From assembly GCF_001543145.1 (NCBI RefSeq), contig NZ_CP014160.1:124001-188000 (forward strand): a stretch of 64,000 nt of DNA. Reading direction: 5' to 3'. Below the pieces are notes generated by a model. That model saw nothing but the letters and a program-made list of their open reading frames with translations. It made no database searches and was not told the origin of the DNA. A program made the translations under genes and the position numbers. The DNA is from Aerococcus sanguinicola (GTDB lineage: Bacteria > Bacillota > Bacilli > Lactobacillales > Aerococcaceae). Shown here piece by piece: positions 18,873-27,381 of this stretch; the stretch's first letter is position 1; each line of letters starts with the position of its first letter.

Positions 18873-19604
18873 TTAGTTTCCATCTCGTAAAAGCCAGCCC
18901 ACATGGATCCGGGCACAGGAATTTTCTCCCATGAGAACCTGGTGCCAGCTTTGGGCTGGTGTCCCCTCTTCTTCAATTCGACTTGCCAGCTGATAGTCTT
19001 GACCCAGTCCTAGTTCATGGTCATAAGAGATATCGAAGGTCTGGACGCGGCGATCAGCTACGAAAGCACTTGGAAGTTGGTTAAGGACCCAGCTGAGGTA
19101 GACCGAATTATTCACGTGCTGGTTGGCATCAATTTCGCTATAGTGAACCCTTGCTTCTGACAAAGTATCAACTTGCTTTAATGTCTTTTTAAAACGATAG
19201 GGACGTTCAGCCTTTTCACCAGTATTTTCAGCTTGGAGCTGGTCAGGAATCCGGACAATCTTACGCTTAGATAAGTCCATCAAGCTAAACTGAGATTGTC
19301 CCGTGACCACAACCTGACCGCCTGAATCATAGAAGCGGTAGTAGCGGTAGACAAAGAAGCGGTTGACTTCAATAATCTCCGTCTCTAACCGGACCTTATC
19401 GCCCAAACGTGGTAGGGCTTGACAAGTAAAGTGATGGTTCAAAACAATCCAATTGTAGCCTGCTGGAGTCAGGTCAGAAGGCCAATCATATTCCTGGTTA
19501 GCCACTAATTGGAAAACTAGGTCCACCATCCCCTTCATCGTCAGGTCTCCATAGGCATCACAAAAAAGTTCAGTCAAAACAAATTCCTTGCTATAGGCTG
19601 CCAT
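18873..19604 (-). CDS. Acyl-ACP thioesterase
   Basis: A 243-residue double hot-dog protein of the acyl-ACP thioesterase (PF01643) family. It releases free fatty acids from acyl carrier protein. The N-terminal FVLTELFCDAYGDLT and the second-domain stretch EIDANQHVNNSVYLSWVLN near 160, with the conserved Asn and His, are the family signatures. ATG at 19604 is preferred over the GTG four codons earlier because the GAAAGTGGGA sequence is better spaced. It is probably co-transcribed with coaA. Confidence 0.85.
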   Translation of the reverse strand: MAAYSKEFVLTELFCDAYGDLTMKGMVDLVFQLVANQEYDWPSDLTPAGYNWIVLNHHFTCQALPRLGDKVRLETEIIEVNRFFVYRYYRFYDSGGQVVVTGQSQFSLMDLSKRKIVRIPDQLQAENTGEKAERPYRFKKTLKQVDTLSEARVHYSEIDANQHVNNSVYLSWVLNQLPSAFVADRRVQTFDISYDHELGLGQDYQLASRIEEEGTPAQSWHQVLMGENSCARIHVGWLLRDGN

Positions 19605-19705
19605 CCAAATTCCCACTTTCCAACGAAATCTTCATCTCATTTCACAATACTGTCATCATACCAAAAAATTTAAAGCCTGCCTAGACCTAGGCGCTAAGGA
19701 AAAGG

Positions 19706-20884
19706 CTAGTCCTTGCGCTCTTTTTTCTCTTTTTCCTGTTCGTTGCGGATTGCTTGGTAGTCGGGATCTTTCTTGCCCCGTCTAAGGCGTGCCCTAAATT
19801 CGGACTGCATCAGCTTGCGGATACTCTTGGCCGATAGCTTCTCATTGCGGACATCGTGCTCAGCGATAACGCGAAGAACAGAAATATAGGACATAGCTAG
19901 GGCAGTGGTCACAATAGAGGCAGTTGCTCCAGAGATTGCCCCACCAGCTAGGCTGCCCAAGCCTGGAATGAGCTTAAAGATATTGCCCACCAAGGTCCGG
20001 CCCAGGAAGGTCGCTCCTGTAGTGCCCCCCACTGCCCCAATCAGGCCCACTAAGGTCTGGTGTTCCAAGGAAACACCAAAAATAGCGGTAATATGGGCTA
20101 GCATGGAAATTTGTAGGGGGACGATTAAAGCCGCGTCTGCGAAAGGAATGGGGGTAAAGCCCACACCAAAAGTTGAAATAATATAGCGGCGCGCCCAACG
20201 TCGCGCCAGACGTGCTTTGCGGTCGAGATCTCCCTGTTGGGCATTGTTAAAAGCATCCTGAACATCATGGGGAATGACAGCCAGGGTTTGCTCAATCAAG
20301 TGGTCTAAGCCGTAAGCTTCCACCGTGTAGTCTGGGCTCACCGGATAATCCTTGGCCATGATCGGGACCACCGCTTGAACCTTTAAGTTCAGATTTTCCA
20401 AGTATTTTTTGAAGTCTTGGGCAGGTTGACCGATCGCCTGGGTTAAAACCAGAATAACCGGCATCTTCTCAGCTAGGCCCTGGATAAAGTCCTTCTCCAT
20501 GGGCTCAATTCGCGACGAGGAGGCGTTAATGCAGTAATAGGCGCAGTGCATGGTCTCGCCCTCAGCCTCCAATTGGTCCAGGCATTCATTGATCTCCCGT
20601 GCCACTTGGTCTTGGATGGCTGCGTCCAATTCCAAACCTCTTGTATCATAGAGGACGAGGGGCAGGTTATCCTTGGTAATCTGGCGCAGGTGCTTAGTAA
20701 TTGGCTCCCCAATCCCTGTTTCTACCAAGCGTTCGCGAAAGACCCGGTTAATGAGGGTTGATTTCCCCACGCCCGTCTTACCAACGACTAAGATATGGAT
20801 GGGTTTCATTTTTTTGATTTCATCTTGGGTCTGCTGAGTTAATTCCTCAATTAAAGAGAGGTCAACAGCTGATGTTTTCTTCAT
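19706..20884 (-). CDS. GTPase with C-terminal DUF697 membrane-associated domain
   Basis: A 392-residue protein. The N-terminal GTPase domain has GKTGVGKSTLINR (G1, near 35), the DTRGLE switch II (G3, near 80) and VILVLTQA in the G4 position, where NKxD is degenerate. Residues about 250-340 contain glycine/alanine-rich hydrophobic stretches typical of DUF697, which may insert into the membrane. The role is unknown. Start chosen at ATG 20884 because AAGGAGG lies six bases upstream; the longer open frame to 20941 would overlap the divergent promoter. It is transcribed away from the hemolysin III gene. Confidence 0.8.
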   Translation of the reverse strand: MKKTSAVDLSLIEELTQQTQDEIKKMKPIHILVVGKTGVGKSTLINRVFRERLVETGIGEPITKHLRQITKDNLPLVLYDTRGLELDAAIQDQVAREINECLDQLEAEGETMHCAYYCINASSSRIEPMEKDFIQGLAEKMPVILVLTQAIGQPAQDFKKYLENLNLKVQAVVPIMAKDYPVSPDYTVEAYGLDHLIEQTLAVIPHDVQDAFNNAQQGDLDRKARLARRWARRYIISTFGVGFTPIPFADAALIVPLQISMLAHITAIFGVSLEHQTLVGLIGAVGGTTGATFLGRTLVGNIFKLIPGLGSLAGGAISGATASIVTTALAMSYISVLRVIAEHDVRNEKLSAKSIRKLMQSEFRARLRRGKKDPDYQAIRNEQEKEKKERKD

Positions 20885-20927
20885 AGTATCCTCCTTGGTC
20901 TCCATTAGAATGTTTATATAGATATGA

Positions 20928-20933
20928 TATAAT
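20928..20933 (+). promoter_or_regulatory. -10 element of the hemolysin III gene
   Basis: TATAAT at 20928-20933 with TTAGAA 17 bases upstream (20905-20910). A start of transcription near 20940 would rule out the ATG at 20934 as translation start and favours GTG 20964. Confidence 0.55.
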
Positions 20934-20963
20934 ATGAACAAATCAATGATAGGATGTGTTAAC

Positions 20964-21638
20964 GTGCCCAGTCAACAAAATGTCTTTAAGGATCCTGAAA
21001 TTTTACAATCCAAGTCTTACCAGGTCACGAACGAGGTCTTCTGCGCCGTTAGTCACGGCATTGGACTCATTTTGGCCATTATCGCTTGCGTCAGCCTAGC
21101 GATCAAGGCTGTGCGTTTAGAGAGTCCCCTCCACCTCTTGGCCTATCTTAACTTTACACTGGCTATGTGTATGCTTTATTTTAACTCAACTCTCTACCAT
21201 AGTCTAAAATTTACCCGCGTCGCCCCGCTTTTTCGTGTCTTCGACCATTGCTCCATCTATTTATTAATTGCAGGCTCCTATGCCCCCTACTGCCTCTTGG
21301 TCCTCCCGCCTGGAATCGGCTGGCCCATCTTTAGCCTGGAATGGCTGATTGCGGCCCTCGGTATCTGCCTCTCACTAAAGGCTAGCGAGCGCTTTAAGCG
21401 CTGGGAAACCTGGACCTATATCGCCATGGGCTGGTTGGTTATCTTTACCCTCAAGCCCCTCCTCGACAACTTCCCCCTCCCTGGCCTCATCTGGACCCTC
21501 ATTGGCGGTATTGCCTACACCCTGGGCACCTACTTCTACGTTAAAGATGACCAAGTCGCCTACTACCATGTGGCCTGGCATCTCTTCGTTATGGTCGGCA
21601 GCGCCTGCTTCTTCATCGCCATCTTAGCTTATACTTAA
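20964..21638 (+). CDS. Hemolysin III / PAQR family membrane protein
   Basis: A 224-residue integral membrane protein with about seven hydrophobic segments, of the YqfA/hemolysin III branch of the PAQR superfamily. EVFCAVSHGIGLILA, the FNSTLYHSLKF segment and the late VAWHLFVM provide the Ser, His and Asp/His residues thought to bind a metal. Function in bacteria is not settled; some homologues affect membrane energetics or show haemolytic activity. GTG 20964 is preferred (AGGA nine bases upstream), although the frame is open from an ATG at 20934. Confidence 0.85.
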   Translation: MPSQQNVFKDPEILQSKSYQVTNEVFCAVSHGIGLILAIIACVSLAIKAVRLESPLHLLAYLNFTLAMCMLYFNSTLYHSLKFTRVAPLFRVFDHCSIYLLIAGSYAPYCLLVLPPGIGWPIFSLEWLIAALGICLSLKASERFKRWETWTYIAMGWLVIFTLKPLLDNFPLPGLIWTLIGGIAYTLGTYFYVKDDQVAYYHVAWHLFVMVGSACFFIAILAYT

Positions 21639-21771
21639 GGGCTTTTTTCCAAAAAAGGGCCATTCTTTAGCATTCTTGGCTTAGAATATGTTAAAATATT
21701 AAAGTGGTAGAGAAGAGATTCTCCAAATTATAAATAAAGATACATAAATATCAATTGAAAGAAGGAAGACT

Positions 21772-21990
21772 ATGATTTATAAAGTTTTTTACCAAGAAAC
21801 AAAAACTGAAGTGCCAACGCGCGAACATACGCAGTCACTTTACATCGATGCTGAATCGGTCACTGAAGTCCGCCGTATCCTCGCTGAAAAAACCCCTTAC
21901 CATGTTGAGCACATTCAATTATTAGATGACGCTCACTTAGCCTATGAGCAAAAGAGTGACCGTTTCGAATTGACGGAGTTTGCTGATTAA
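21772..21990 (+). CDS. rpoY: RNA polymerase epsilon subunit RpoY
   Basis: A 72-residue protein of the DUF1447 family, the small auxiliary epsilon subunit of Firmicutes RNA polymerase. [17 protein letters not shown] at the N terminus and SLYIDAES are characteristic. It overlaps rnjA by one base (TAATG), as in the conserved rpoY-rnjA pair of Bacillus. GAAGGAAG precedes the ATG. Confidence 0.92.
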   Translation: MIYKVFYQETKTEVPTREHTQSLYIDAESVTEVRRILAEKTPYHVEHIQLLDDAHLAYEQKSDRFELTEFAD

Positions 21991-23663
21991 TGAAATTAAA
22001 AATCAAAAACCATGAAACTGCTGTTTTCGCCATTGGGGGTTTAGGCGAAATCGGTAAAAATATGTACTGTATCCAATTCCAAGATGAAATCATCGTCCTC
22101 GATGCGGGCGTTATGTTCCCAGAAGATGACCTGCTCGGAATTGACTATGTAATTTCAGATTATTCCTATCTGATTGAAAATAAAGACAAGATCAAGGGCG
22201 TCTTCATCACCCATGGCCACGAAGACCATATTGGTGGGGTACCCTTCTTGCTCAAGCAAGTCAATGTGCCAATCTATGCCGGGGCCCTTTCACTGGCTCT
22301 GATCCGGGGTAAATTGGAAGAGCACCACTTGCTCCGTGACGCTGAGCTCCATGAAGTGGATGAAGATAGCGTCATCAAGTTCCGCAAGACCCAAGTCAGC
22401 TTTGCCCGAGTGACCCACTCTATTCCGGATGCCATGGCTATCTGTGTCAAGACACCTTCCGGTAATATTGTCTTCACAGGGGACTACAAGTTTGACTTTA
22501 CCCCGACCGGCAAGAAGGCTGACCTGCACAAGCTAGCCCGCCTAGGTGACGAAGGGGTCCTTTGCTTACTCGGTGATTCCACCAACTCCGAAATTAGTGG
22601 CTTCACCAAGTCAGAACGGGTCGTAAGCGGCGCCTTGAAAGATATTATCGATAAAATCGAAGGCCGGATTATTTTTGCCAGCTTTGCTTCAAATATCTCC
22701 CGGCTTTCGGAAGCCATCGACATTGCCATTGCCAACAACCGTAAAGTAGCCGTCTTCGGCCGGTCCATGGAAAATGCCGTGCGCAATGCTCAAGAGATTG
22801 GCTACTTCGACCTACCAAAAGGTGTCTTAATCGACGGGAAGGACATTAACAAATATCCAAGTAATGAAGTCATGATCATGTGTACCGGATCCCAGGGTGA
22901 ACCCATGGCAGCCTTGAGCCGGATTGCGAACGGCACCCACCGGCAAATCTCCATCCAAGATGGGGATACCGTTATCTTCTCCTCCTCCCCTATTCCAGGG
23001 AACACAACTAGTGTTAACCGCGTAATTAACAAATTGCTGGAAGCAGGAGCAGAAGTGGTCCACGGTAAGATTAACAATGTCCACACCTCCGGCCACGGCT
23101 CACAAGAAGAACAAAAGCTCATGCTGAGCCTCTTGAAGCCTAAGTACTTCATGCCGGTCCACGGGGAATACCGCATGCTCTCCATCCAAGCTGATACAGC
23201 AGTCAGCCTGGGTATCCCACGGGAGAATACCTTCATCATGGACAACGGTGATGTCCTCGCCCTGACTGAAAATTCAGCGCGCCGGGCGGGCCATATCCCT
23301 GCCAATGATGTCTATGTCGACGGCAAGGGCATCGGCGATATCGGCAATATTGTCCTCAGAGACCGCCATAAGTTGTCAGAAGATGGTCTAGTTCTAGTGG
23401 TTGTCAGCATCGACTTCGAGACCAACCAATTACTAGCTGGCCCAGCCATCGTCTCTCGCGGCTTCATCTACATGCGTGAATCCGAAGACCTGATCAGTGA
23501 CGCCCAACGTGTCATCCAGACAGCCGTCATCGGTCACTTAAATTCAGGCAACAAAGTCAACGAAAAAATCCTACGTGACAGCATCCAAAACTCACTCCAA
23601 CCCTTCCTATACAAACGGACCAAACGCAACCCGCTCATCATGTCCGTCGTCATGTCAGTTTAA
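21990..23663 (+). CDS. rnjA: Ribonuclease J1
   Basis: A 557-residue metallo-beta-lactamase/beta-CASP nuclease, the length of RNase J1. It has 5'-3' exonuclease and endonuclease activity in mRNA decay and rRNA maturation. [10 protein letters not shown] (near 73-82) is the zinc motif, GDSTNSE and SGHGSQEEQ (near 370) belong to the beta-CASP part, and [11 protein letters not shown] (near 387) carries the motif C histidine. Its mRNA continues directly into an H1 hairpin array, which begins four bases after the stop codon. Confidence 0.96.
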   Translation: MKLKIKNHETAVFAIGGLGEIGKNMYCIQFQDEIIVLDAGVMFPEDDLLGIDYVISDYSYLIENKDKIKGVFITHGHEDHIGGVPFLLKQVNVPIYAGALSLALIRGKLEEHHLLRDAELHEVDEDSVIKFRKTQVSFARVTHSIPDAMAICVKTPSGNIVFTGDYKFDFTPTGKKADLHKLARLGDEGVLCLLGDSTNSEISGFTKSERVVSGALKDIIDKIEGRIIFASFASNISRLSEAIDIAIANNRKVAVFGRSMENAVRNAQEIGYFDLPKGVLIDGKDINKYPSNEVMIMCTGSQGEPMAALSRIANGTHRQISIQDGDTVIFSSSPIPGNTTSVNRVINKLLEAGAEVVHGKINNVHTSGHGSQEEQKLMLSLLKPKYFMPVHGEYRMLSIQADTAVSLGIPRENTFIMDNGDVLALTENSARRAGHIPANDVYVDGKGIGDIGNIVLRDRHKLSEDGLVLVVVSIDFETNQLLAGPAIVSRGFIYMRESEDLISDAQRVIQTAVIGHLNSGNKVNEKILRDSIQNSLQPFLYKRTKRNPLIMSVVMSV

Positions 23664-23666
23664 AAA

Positions 23667-23782
23667 AGGGTGAGAGAGGATGCGGGAGAAAGGGACCTCT
23701 GGAGTAAAATCTCAGAGAAGGCTGAAGGCCTTCGACGGGATTTTGCGAAGAGGAGCCCTTTCTGCATCCTCGAACCCGACTA
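23667..23782 (+). repeat. H1 hairpin unit 1 of the rnjA 3' array
   Basis: Bounded by AGGGTGAGAG and CGAACCCGACTA. Arms: GAGGATGC with GCATCCTC, AGAAAGGG with CCCTTTCT, CTCT with AGAG, then inner GAAGGC/GCCTTC. The core keeps TGGAGTAAAA and TTTTGCGAAG. Three extra bases (GGG) sit between the first two 5' arm segments only. Confidence 0.8.
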
Positions 23783-23783
23783 A

Positions 23784-23901
23784 AGGGTGTAAGACTTGGC
23801 GCTTAGACTCGGATGATTGGAGCAATTAAGGATAAGAGCGAAACATTCGCTCGTTTCTTAATTGTGAAATCACTCCGAGTCTGCCAAGTCGAACCCGACT
23901 A
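23784..23901 (+). repeat. H1 hairpin unit 2 of the rnjA 3' array
   Basis: Bounded by AGGGTGTAAG and CGAACCCGACTA, one base after unit 1. Arms: GACTTGGC with GCCAAGTC, AGACTCGGA with TCCGAGTCT; core TTGGAGCAATTAAG with CTTAATTGTGAAAT; terminal stem GAGCGAAACATTCGCTC. Confidence 0.8.
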
Positions 23902-23902
23902 C

Positions 23903-23924
23903 AGGGTGTGAGACTTGGCGCTTA
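23903..23924 (+). repeat. Truncated H1 unit
   Basis: AGGGTGTGAGACTTGGCG plus CTTA repeats the 5' end of unit 2 and then stops. It shows that a third tandem copy was present and was cut short. Confidence 0.65.
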
Positions 23925-23941
23925 ATCTTATACATAAGGCA

Positions 23942-23984
23942 TAAAAAAGGAGTAAGTCTTCAGCTGAAGGCTTACTCCTTTTCT
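23942..23984. terminator. Bidirectional terminator between rnjA array and liaR
   Basis: AAAAGGAGTAAG pairs with CTTACTCCTTTT around TCTTCAGCTGAAGG. On the minus strand it overlaps the last codons of liaR and is followed by six T. Confidence 0.8.
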
Positions 23985-24616
23985 TCTTTGACGAGACCAT
24001 GTTTAAAGGCATAAATAGTGGCTTGAGTTCGGTCAGAAACTTCTAATTTAGACAAAATATTCGAGACATGGGTCTTGACCGTTTTTAATGTAATAAACAG
24101 GAGATCAGCAATTTCCTGGTTGGACTTGCCTTCAGCAATTAGGGCTAAGACTTCTAATTCGCGCCGGGTGAGGTCATCGTGCAAGTGGCGCTCCTTAGCC
24201 TTGTGCTTATCTTCTTGCATCTTCTCAGACACAGCCTGGGTCATGACTTCCTGTCCAGCCATCACTTGGCGAATGGCTTGAGCAATTTCCTGGGCAGAGG
24301 ATGTCTTCAAGATGTAGCCCTTAGCCCCTGCTTCCATGGCGGGATACAATTTATCATCATCTAAGAAGCTCGTTACCATCAGGATCCGAGCTTCTGGCCA
24401 GTCAGCTAAGATAGCCTGGGTGGCCTCAATGCCATCCATTTCATCCATAACAACATCCATTAAGATAAGGTCTGGTCGCAGGTCTAGGGCCTTATCATAG
24501 GCTTCCTGTCCGTTAACCGCCTCTCCTATCACCTCAATGTCTTCCTGGATAGCCAAATACGAGGCTACCCCTAAGCGAACCATTTCATGGTCATCTACAA
24601 TTAATACTTTAATCAT
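23972..24616 (-). CDS. liaR: Response regulator, LiaR/VraR type (NarL family)
   Basis: A 214-residue regulator: receiver domain 1-120 with phosphoacceptor Asp54 (LILMDVVMDEMDG) and a LuxR-type helix-turn-helix near 148-205 (LTRRELEVLALIAEGKSNQEIA). In Firmicutes LiaR/VraR responds to cell-envelope stress such as lipid II-binding antibiotics and daptomycin. It is the last gene of liaF-liaS-liaR, one base after liaS. Its 3' end forms part of the terminator. Confidence 0.9.
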   Translation of the reverse strand: MIKVLIVDDHEMVRLGVASYLAIQEDIEVIGEAVNGQEAYDKALDLRPDLILMDVVMDEMDGIEATQAILADWPEARILMVTSFLDDDKLYPAMEAGAKGYILKTSSAQEIAQAIRQVMAGQEVMTQAVSEKMQEDKHKAKERHLHDDLTRRELEVLALIAEGKSNQEIADLLFITLKTVKTHVSNILSKLEVSDRTQATIYAFKHGLVKEEKE

Positions 24617-25666
24617 CTAAGTCGTCCTCTTTCTATCCTGGTCTAGGGCAATTTGGATCCGTACTTGGGTCCCCTGCCCCTCCTGGCTAATAATCTGTAG
24701 CTCGCCTGCTAGCTGGTCTACCCGTTCGCGGATGTGTTGGAGGCCATAGCCCCCTCGCTGGTCTGCCCCTTGCTTAAAGCCTCGCCCATTGTCCCTAAAG
24801 ACTAAATAGAGCCGGTCTCGCCGGGTAAAGAGTTGGCACTCAATCTCCGTCGCTTGGGCATGGCGCAAGCTATTGGATAAGAGCTCTTGGACAATGCGGA
24901 AGAGATTATTCTCAATTTCTTTATCCAAGTCCCCCACATCGAAGCGGGTGACAAAATGAATCGCCAATTTGCCTTCTAACTCATCAAAGAGATGCTGGAT
25001 CCCCTGGGCCAGGGACCTTTTTTCTAAGGCAATGGGTCGCAGATGGAGTAGGAGGGCCCGCAATTCATTTTGGGCATTTTGAGCTAGATTAGCAAGCTTC
25101 TGACGAAGGTCAGCTTCTGGCCCTGTCTGTTGGTCAGAAACTTGGTCCAAGGTGGCCAGGAGCATGGTCATCGCGAAGAGTTCCTGGCTCACCGAATCGT
25201 GGAGTTCCCTGGCCACACGCTGGCGCTCAGCCTGGATAATGTCTGCCTCAGATTTGCCTGTACTGGCCTGGTCCAATTGCAGGTGCAAATTTTGCCTTTC
25301 CAAGCGTCCCGACTGAATTGTTGCCTTTAAGCAGTCTAGCCTAGCCAAGAGGTTAGGGCTCAAGTAGAGATTTTCCTTCAAATTCAAACGGTCTAGCTGG
25401 TGGATATTGCCTTGGCTGAGCTGGTCCAGGTAATGAAGCAAGAGATCCTCATCACGAAAGATTAAACTATACAAGCACAAGGCTAAAACAAAAGCTAAGA
25501 AGCTGGGCAATAAGAGAAAGGCCAGTCCGAGTGGAAGGTCCTGCCAGGTCCATTGGAAGGGAGCCAACCAGCCGAGCTCAAAGCAAAAATACAGGGTCAA
25601 GGCGAACAAGGCGTAGCTAAAGATTAAGCAGACCATAAAAATGGAAAATAAACGCCGCCATTTCAT
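24617..25666 (-). CDS. liaS: Sensor histidine kinase, LiaS/VraS type
   Basis: A 349-residue membrane kinase with two N-terminal hydrophobic segments (about 8-30 and 42-68) and almost no extracellular loop, as in intramembrane-sensing kinases. The HisKA_3 phosphoacceptor motif is RVARELHDSVSQELFA near residue 150. The ATPase domain has NNLFRIVQELLSNSLRHA (N box) and RDNGRGF with GYGLQHIRERV. It overlaps liaF by four bases and abuts liaR. Confidence 0.92.
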   Translation of the reverse strand: MKWRRLFSIFMVCLIFSYALFALTLYFCFELGWLAPFQWTWQDLPLGLAFLLLPSFLAFVLALCLYSLIFRDEDLLLHYLDQLSQGNIHQLDRLNLKENLYLSPNLLARLDCLKATIQSGRLERQNLHLQLDQASTGKSEADIIQAERQRVARELHDSVSQELFAMTMLLATLDQVSDQQTGPEADLRQKLANLAQNAQNELRALLLHLRPIALEKRSLAQGIQHLFDELEGKLAIHFVTRFDVGDLDKEIENNLFRIVQELLSNSLRHAQATEIECQLFTRRDRLYLVFRDNGRGFKQGADQRGGYGLQHIRERVDQLAGELQIISQEGQGTQVRIQIALDQDRKRTT

Positions 25667-26385
25667 AGGAAAACCACCTCAACTTCCCCCCAGAACTGGG
25701 TCAAGTCAATAATCAATTCCCGGTCCTCATCCAAGTGGTCGCCTGTACGAAGCGACAAGCGCTGGTTGTTTAGGCAATAGGTCTGTCCCTGCCAGGTCAA
25801 GCGGGTTCGATAGGCCTGGATATTCAGTTGGCAGGCCTGGGCTTGGGGAACGACTAATTTTATCCGACCGTGGAGCTGGCTAACCGCCAACCACTGCTTG
25901 CCCTTAACTGGCAACTTCTCAGTCAGATCAATAAAACGGTAGGCGTGGAGAGAATAATCATGGAAGCTATTCCAGTCATAAGTCTTGACCGGTACCGTCT
26001 TGAAGCCAAGCCAGTCATCCAATTGAAAGAAAGTACCTCGGTCTTGGTCTAACCCTTTTTCACCCTGGACTAGTTGAAAGTCAGTAGTATTCCCTTTCTC
26101 TTTTTGCCAAAATTGGATAGCTAGGATCAGCCCAGCTAGAGATAGGATCAGCCAAAAATGGGGCAGCTGAAAGAGGCTCAGACAAAGGATTAATACTGCC
26201 AGAAAGAATAAAGGCAAGCGAATATAGGCTGGCCAGGTCTTTCCTGCCGGAGCCAGCATGAAGAGTCCAAGTAAGCTAATCGCTATGAAAAAGACTAAGA
26301 AGAGCCCCAACGCTTGTGAAAAATCATACAGAACGAGGCCCAAAATAAACAAGGCCAGTAACTGGCAAATAAACTTCAAAACCAT
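25663..26385 (-). CDS. liaF: LiaF-like membrane regulator of the Lia system
   Basis: About 240 residues with four hydrophobic segments in the first 110, then a soluble beta-rich C-terminal domain containing NSFHDYSLHAYRFIDLTEK and DQLI-type repeats, as in LiaF/VraT. LiaF restrains LiaS in the absence of stress. AGGAGG sits one base before ATG 26385, whereas TTG 26379 is seven bases from it; either may be used, and the longer open frame to 26460 has no ribosome site. TATAAT (26406-26401) precedes it, with a half-site TTAGTCTGAG upstream that could be a LiaR target (speculative). Confidence 0.82.
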   Translation of the reverse strand: MVLKFICQLLALFILGLVLYDFSQALGLFLVFFIAISLLGLFMLAPAGKTWPAYIRLPLFFLAVLILCLSLFQLPHFWLILSLAGLILAIQFWQKEKGNTTDFQLVQGEKGLDQDRGTFFQLDDWLGFKTVPVKTYDWNSFHDYSLHAYRFIDLTEKLPVKGKQWLAVSQLHGRIKLVVPQAQACQLNIQAYRTRLTWQGQTYCLNNQRLSLRTGDHLDEDRELIIDLTQFWGEVEVVFL

Positions 26386-26426
26386 CCCTCCTTTCCTTCT
26401 ATTATAACAAATCCTCAGACTAATGA

Positions 26427-26458
26427 ATAAAAAAGCTGGAACAAAAAGTCCCAGCTTC
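26427..26458 (-). terminator. Terminator of the greA transcript, downstream of its H1 array
   Basis: On the minus strand AAGCTGGGAC...GTTCCAGCTT is followed by TTTTATT. It lies after the H1 array, so the array belongs to the greA 3' untranslated region, and just upstream of the liaF promoter. Confidence 0.8.
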
Positions 26459-26505
26459 AATAAATTATTATAAAATATTTTGCTACGAAACAGGATTCCA
26501 TCCTG

Positions 26506-26572
26506 TAGTCAGGCTCGCAGTTGCAGACTTGAAGTGACTTCAGGCAAGTCTGAGCGCCAAGTCTCACACCCT
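26506..26572 (-). repeat. Shortened H1 unit of the greA 3' array
   Basis: On the minus strand it starts AGGGTGTGAGACTTGGCG and ends GCCTGACTA after only 67 bp. The inner part is deleted, but CAGACTTG and CAAGTCTG still form a stem around the conserved TGAAGTCAC segment. Confidence 0.65.
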
Positions 26573-26575
26573 TTT

Positions 26576-26692
26576 TAGTCGGGTTCGGGTGCACAGAAGT
26601 GGCTCCTCTTCACAAAAGCCTATCGAAGGCTTTCAGCCTTCTTTAGTCTTTTGCTCCAGAGGTCCACTTCTGATCGTGCACCCTCACACCCT
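26576..26692 (-). repeat. H1 hairpin unit of the greA 3' array
   Basis: Minus strand: AGGGTGTGAG to CGAACCCGACTA. Arms GGTGCAC with GTGCACC, AGAAGTGG with CCACTTCT, CTCT with AGAG; inner GAAGGCT with AGCCTTC. The core keeps TGGAGCAAAAG and CTTTTGTGAAG. GATC forms the one-sided bulge on the 5' arm. Confidence 0.8.
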
Positions 26693-26695
26693 GTG

Positions 26696-26812
26696 TAGTC
26701 GGGTTCGTCTTGGCAGCTTTCGTATCACTTCACAAGTCCCCGCCGCAGTCTTCCAGACTGCTCTGGTGACTTGCTCCAGTGAACGAAAGCTAACCGCCAA
26801 GTCTCACACCCT
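26696..26812 (-). repeat. H1 hairpin unit adjoining the greA stop codon
   Basis: Minus strand: AGGGTGTGAG to CGAACCCGACTA, starting three bases after the greA stop codon. Arms ACTTGGC with GCCAAG, AGCTTTCGT with ACGAAAGCT, TCACT with AGTGA; core TGGAGCAAGTC with GACTTGTGAAG; terminal GCAGTCT/AGACTGC. Very close to the unit at 61245-61361 except in the outermost arm, where both sides change together. Confidence 0.8.
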
Positions 26813-26815
26813 TTT

Positions 26816-27298
26816 TTACTCAGCTTTTTCTACTGCGGTGATTTTGAGGGCGAGTTCGCCGCCTGGGGTTTCGAAGCTGACTTGGTCGCCGACTTTTTTG
26901 CCGATGAGGGCTTGGGCGATTGGAGATTCGTTGGAGATTTTGCCTGAGAGTGGGTCTGCTTCGGCCTTACCTACGATGGTATAGGCTTCTTCGTCGCCGT
27001 CTGGCAATTCCACGAAAGTTACCTTACGACCGATTGAAACTTCATCGCTGTCTAATTCATCTGGGTTAATGATTTCAGCATAGCGGATCATTTTTTCCAA
27101 TTTGGCGATTTGCCCTTCCACGAAGGCTTGTTCATCTTTGGCTGCCTCATATTCAGAATTTTCTGAGAGGTCCCCATATGAGCGCGCGATCTTGATCCGG
27201 TTTACGACTTCTGGACGTCTATTTACTTTTAAATCTTCTAATTCAGCTTCAAGGCGCTGTTTGCCTTCGATTGTCATTGGATAGCTTTCTTCTACCAT
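26816..27298 (-). CDS. greA: Transcription elongation factor GreA
   Basis: A 160-residue GreA of standard length. Its coiled-coil enters the RNA polymerase secondary channel and stimulates cleavage of backtracked [21 protein letters not shown] begins the coiled-coil and [19 protein letters not shown] (near 40-58) contains the acidic tip (Asp, Glu). [17 protein letters not shown] near the C terminus is typical. It follows udk with an 83-base gap that holds a hairpin; its 3' end runs directly into the H1 array. Confidence 0.96.
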   Translation of the reverse strand: MVEESYPMTIEGKQRLEAELEDLKVNRRPEVVNRIKIARSYGDLSENSEYEAAKDEQAFVEGQIAKLEKMIRYAEIINPDELDSDEVSIGRKVTFVELPDGDEEAYTIVGKAEADPLSGKISNESPIAQALIGKKVGDQVSFETPGGELALKITAVEKAE

Positions 27299-27334
27299 GA
27301 ATCTTACTCCTTCATATATAAATTAAAAATCAAT

Positions 27335-27368
27335 AGCAATAGGGTACCACTTTCATGGCCCTATTGCA
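27335..27368 (-). terminator. Hairpin between udk and greA
   Basis: GCAATAGGG and CCCTATTGC pair around a 14-base loop; on the minus strand the T-rich stretch after it is interrupted, so it may attenuate rather than fully stop transcription into greA. Confidence 0.5.
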
Positions 27369-27381
27369 ATATAAGAATGGC

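Noticed and set aside
23667-23924. H1 array considered as a CRISPR array
   Set aside because: Units are about 117 bp, mostly self-complementary, with one-base spacers and no cas genes.
26589-26984. A 131-codon plus-strand frame over the greA 3' region
   Set aside because: It is built from the H1 hairpin units and the antisense of greA; no ribosome site.
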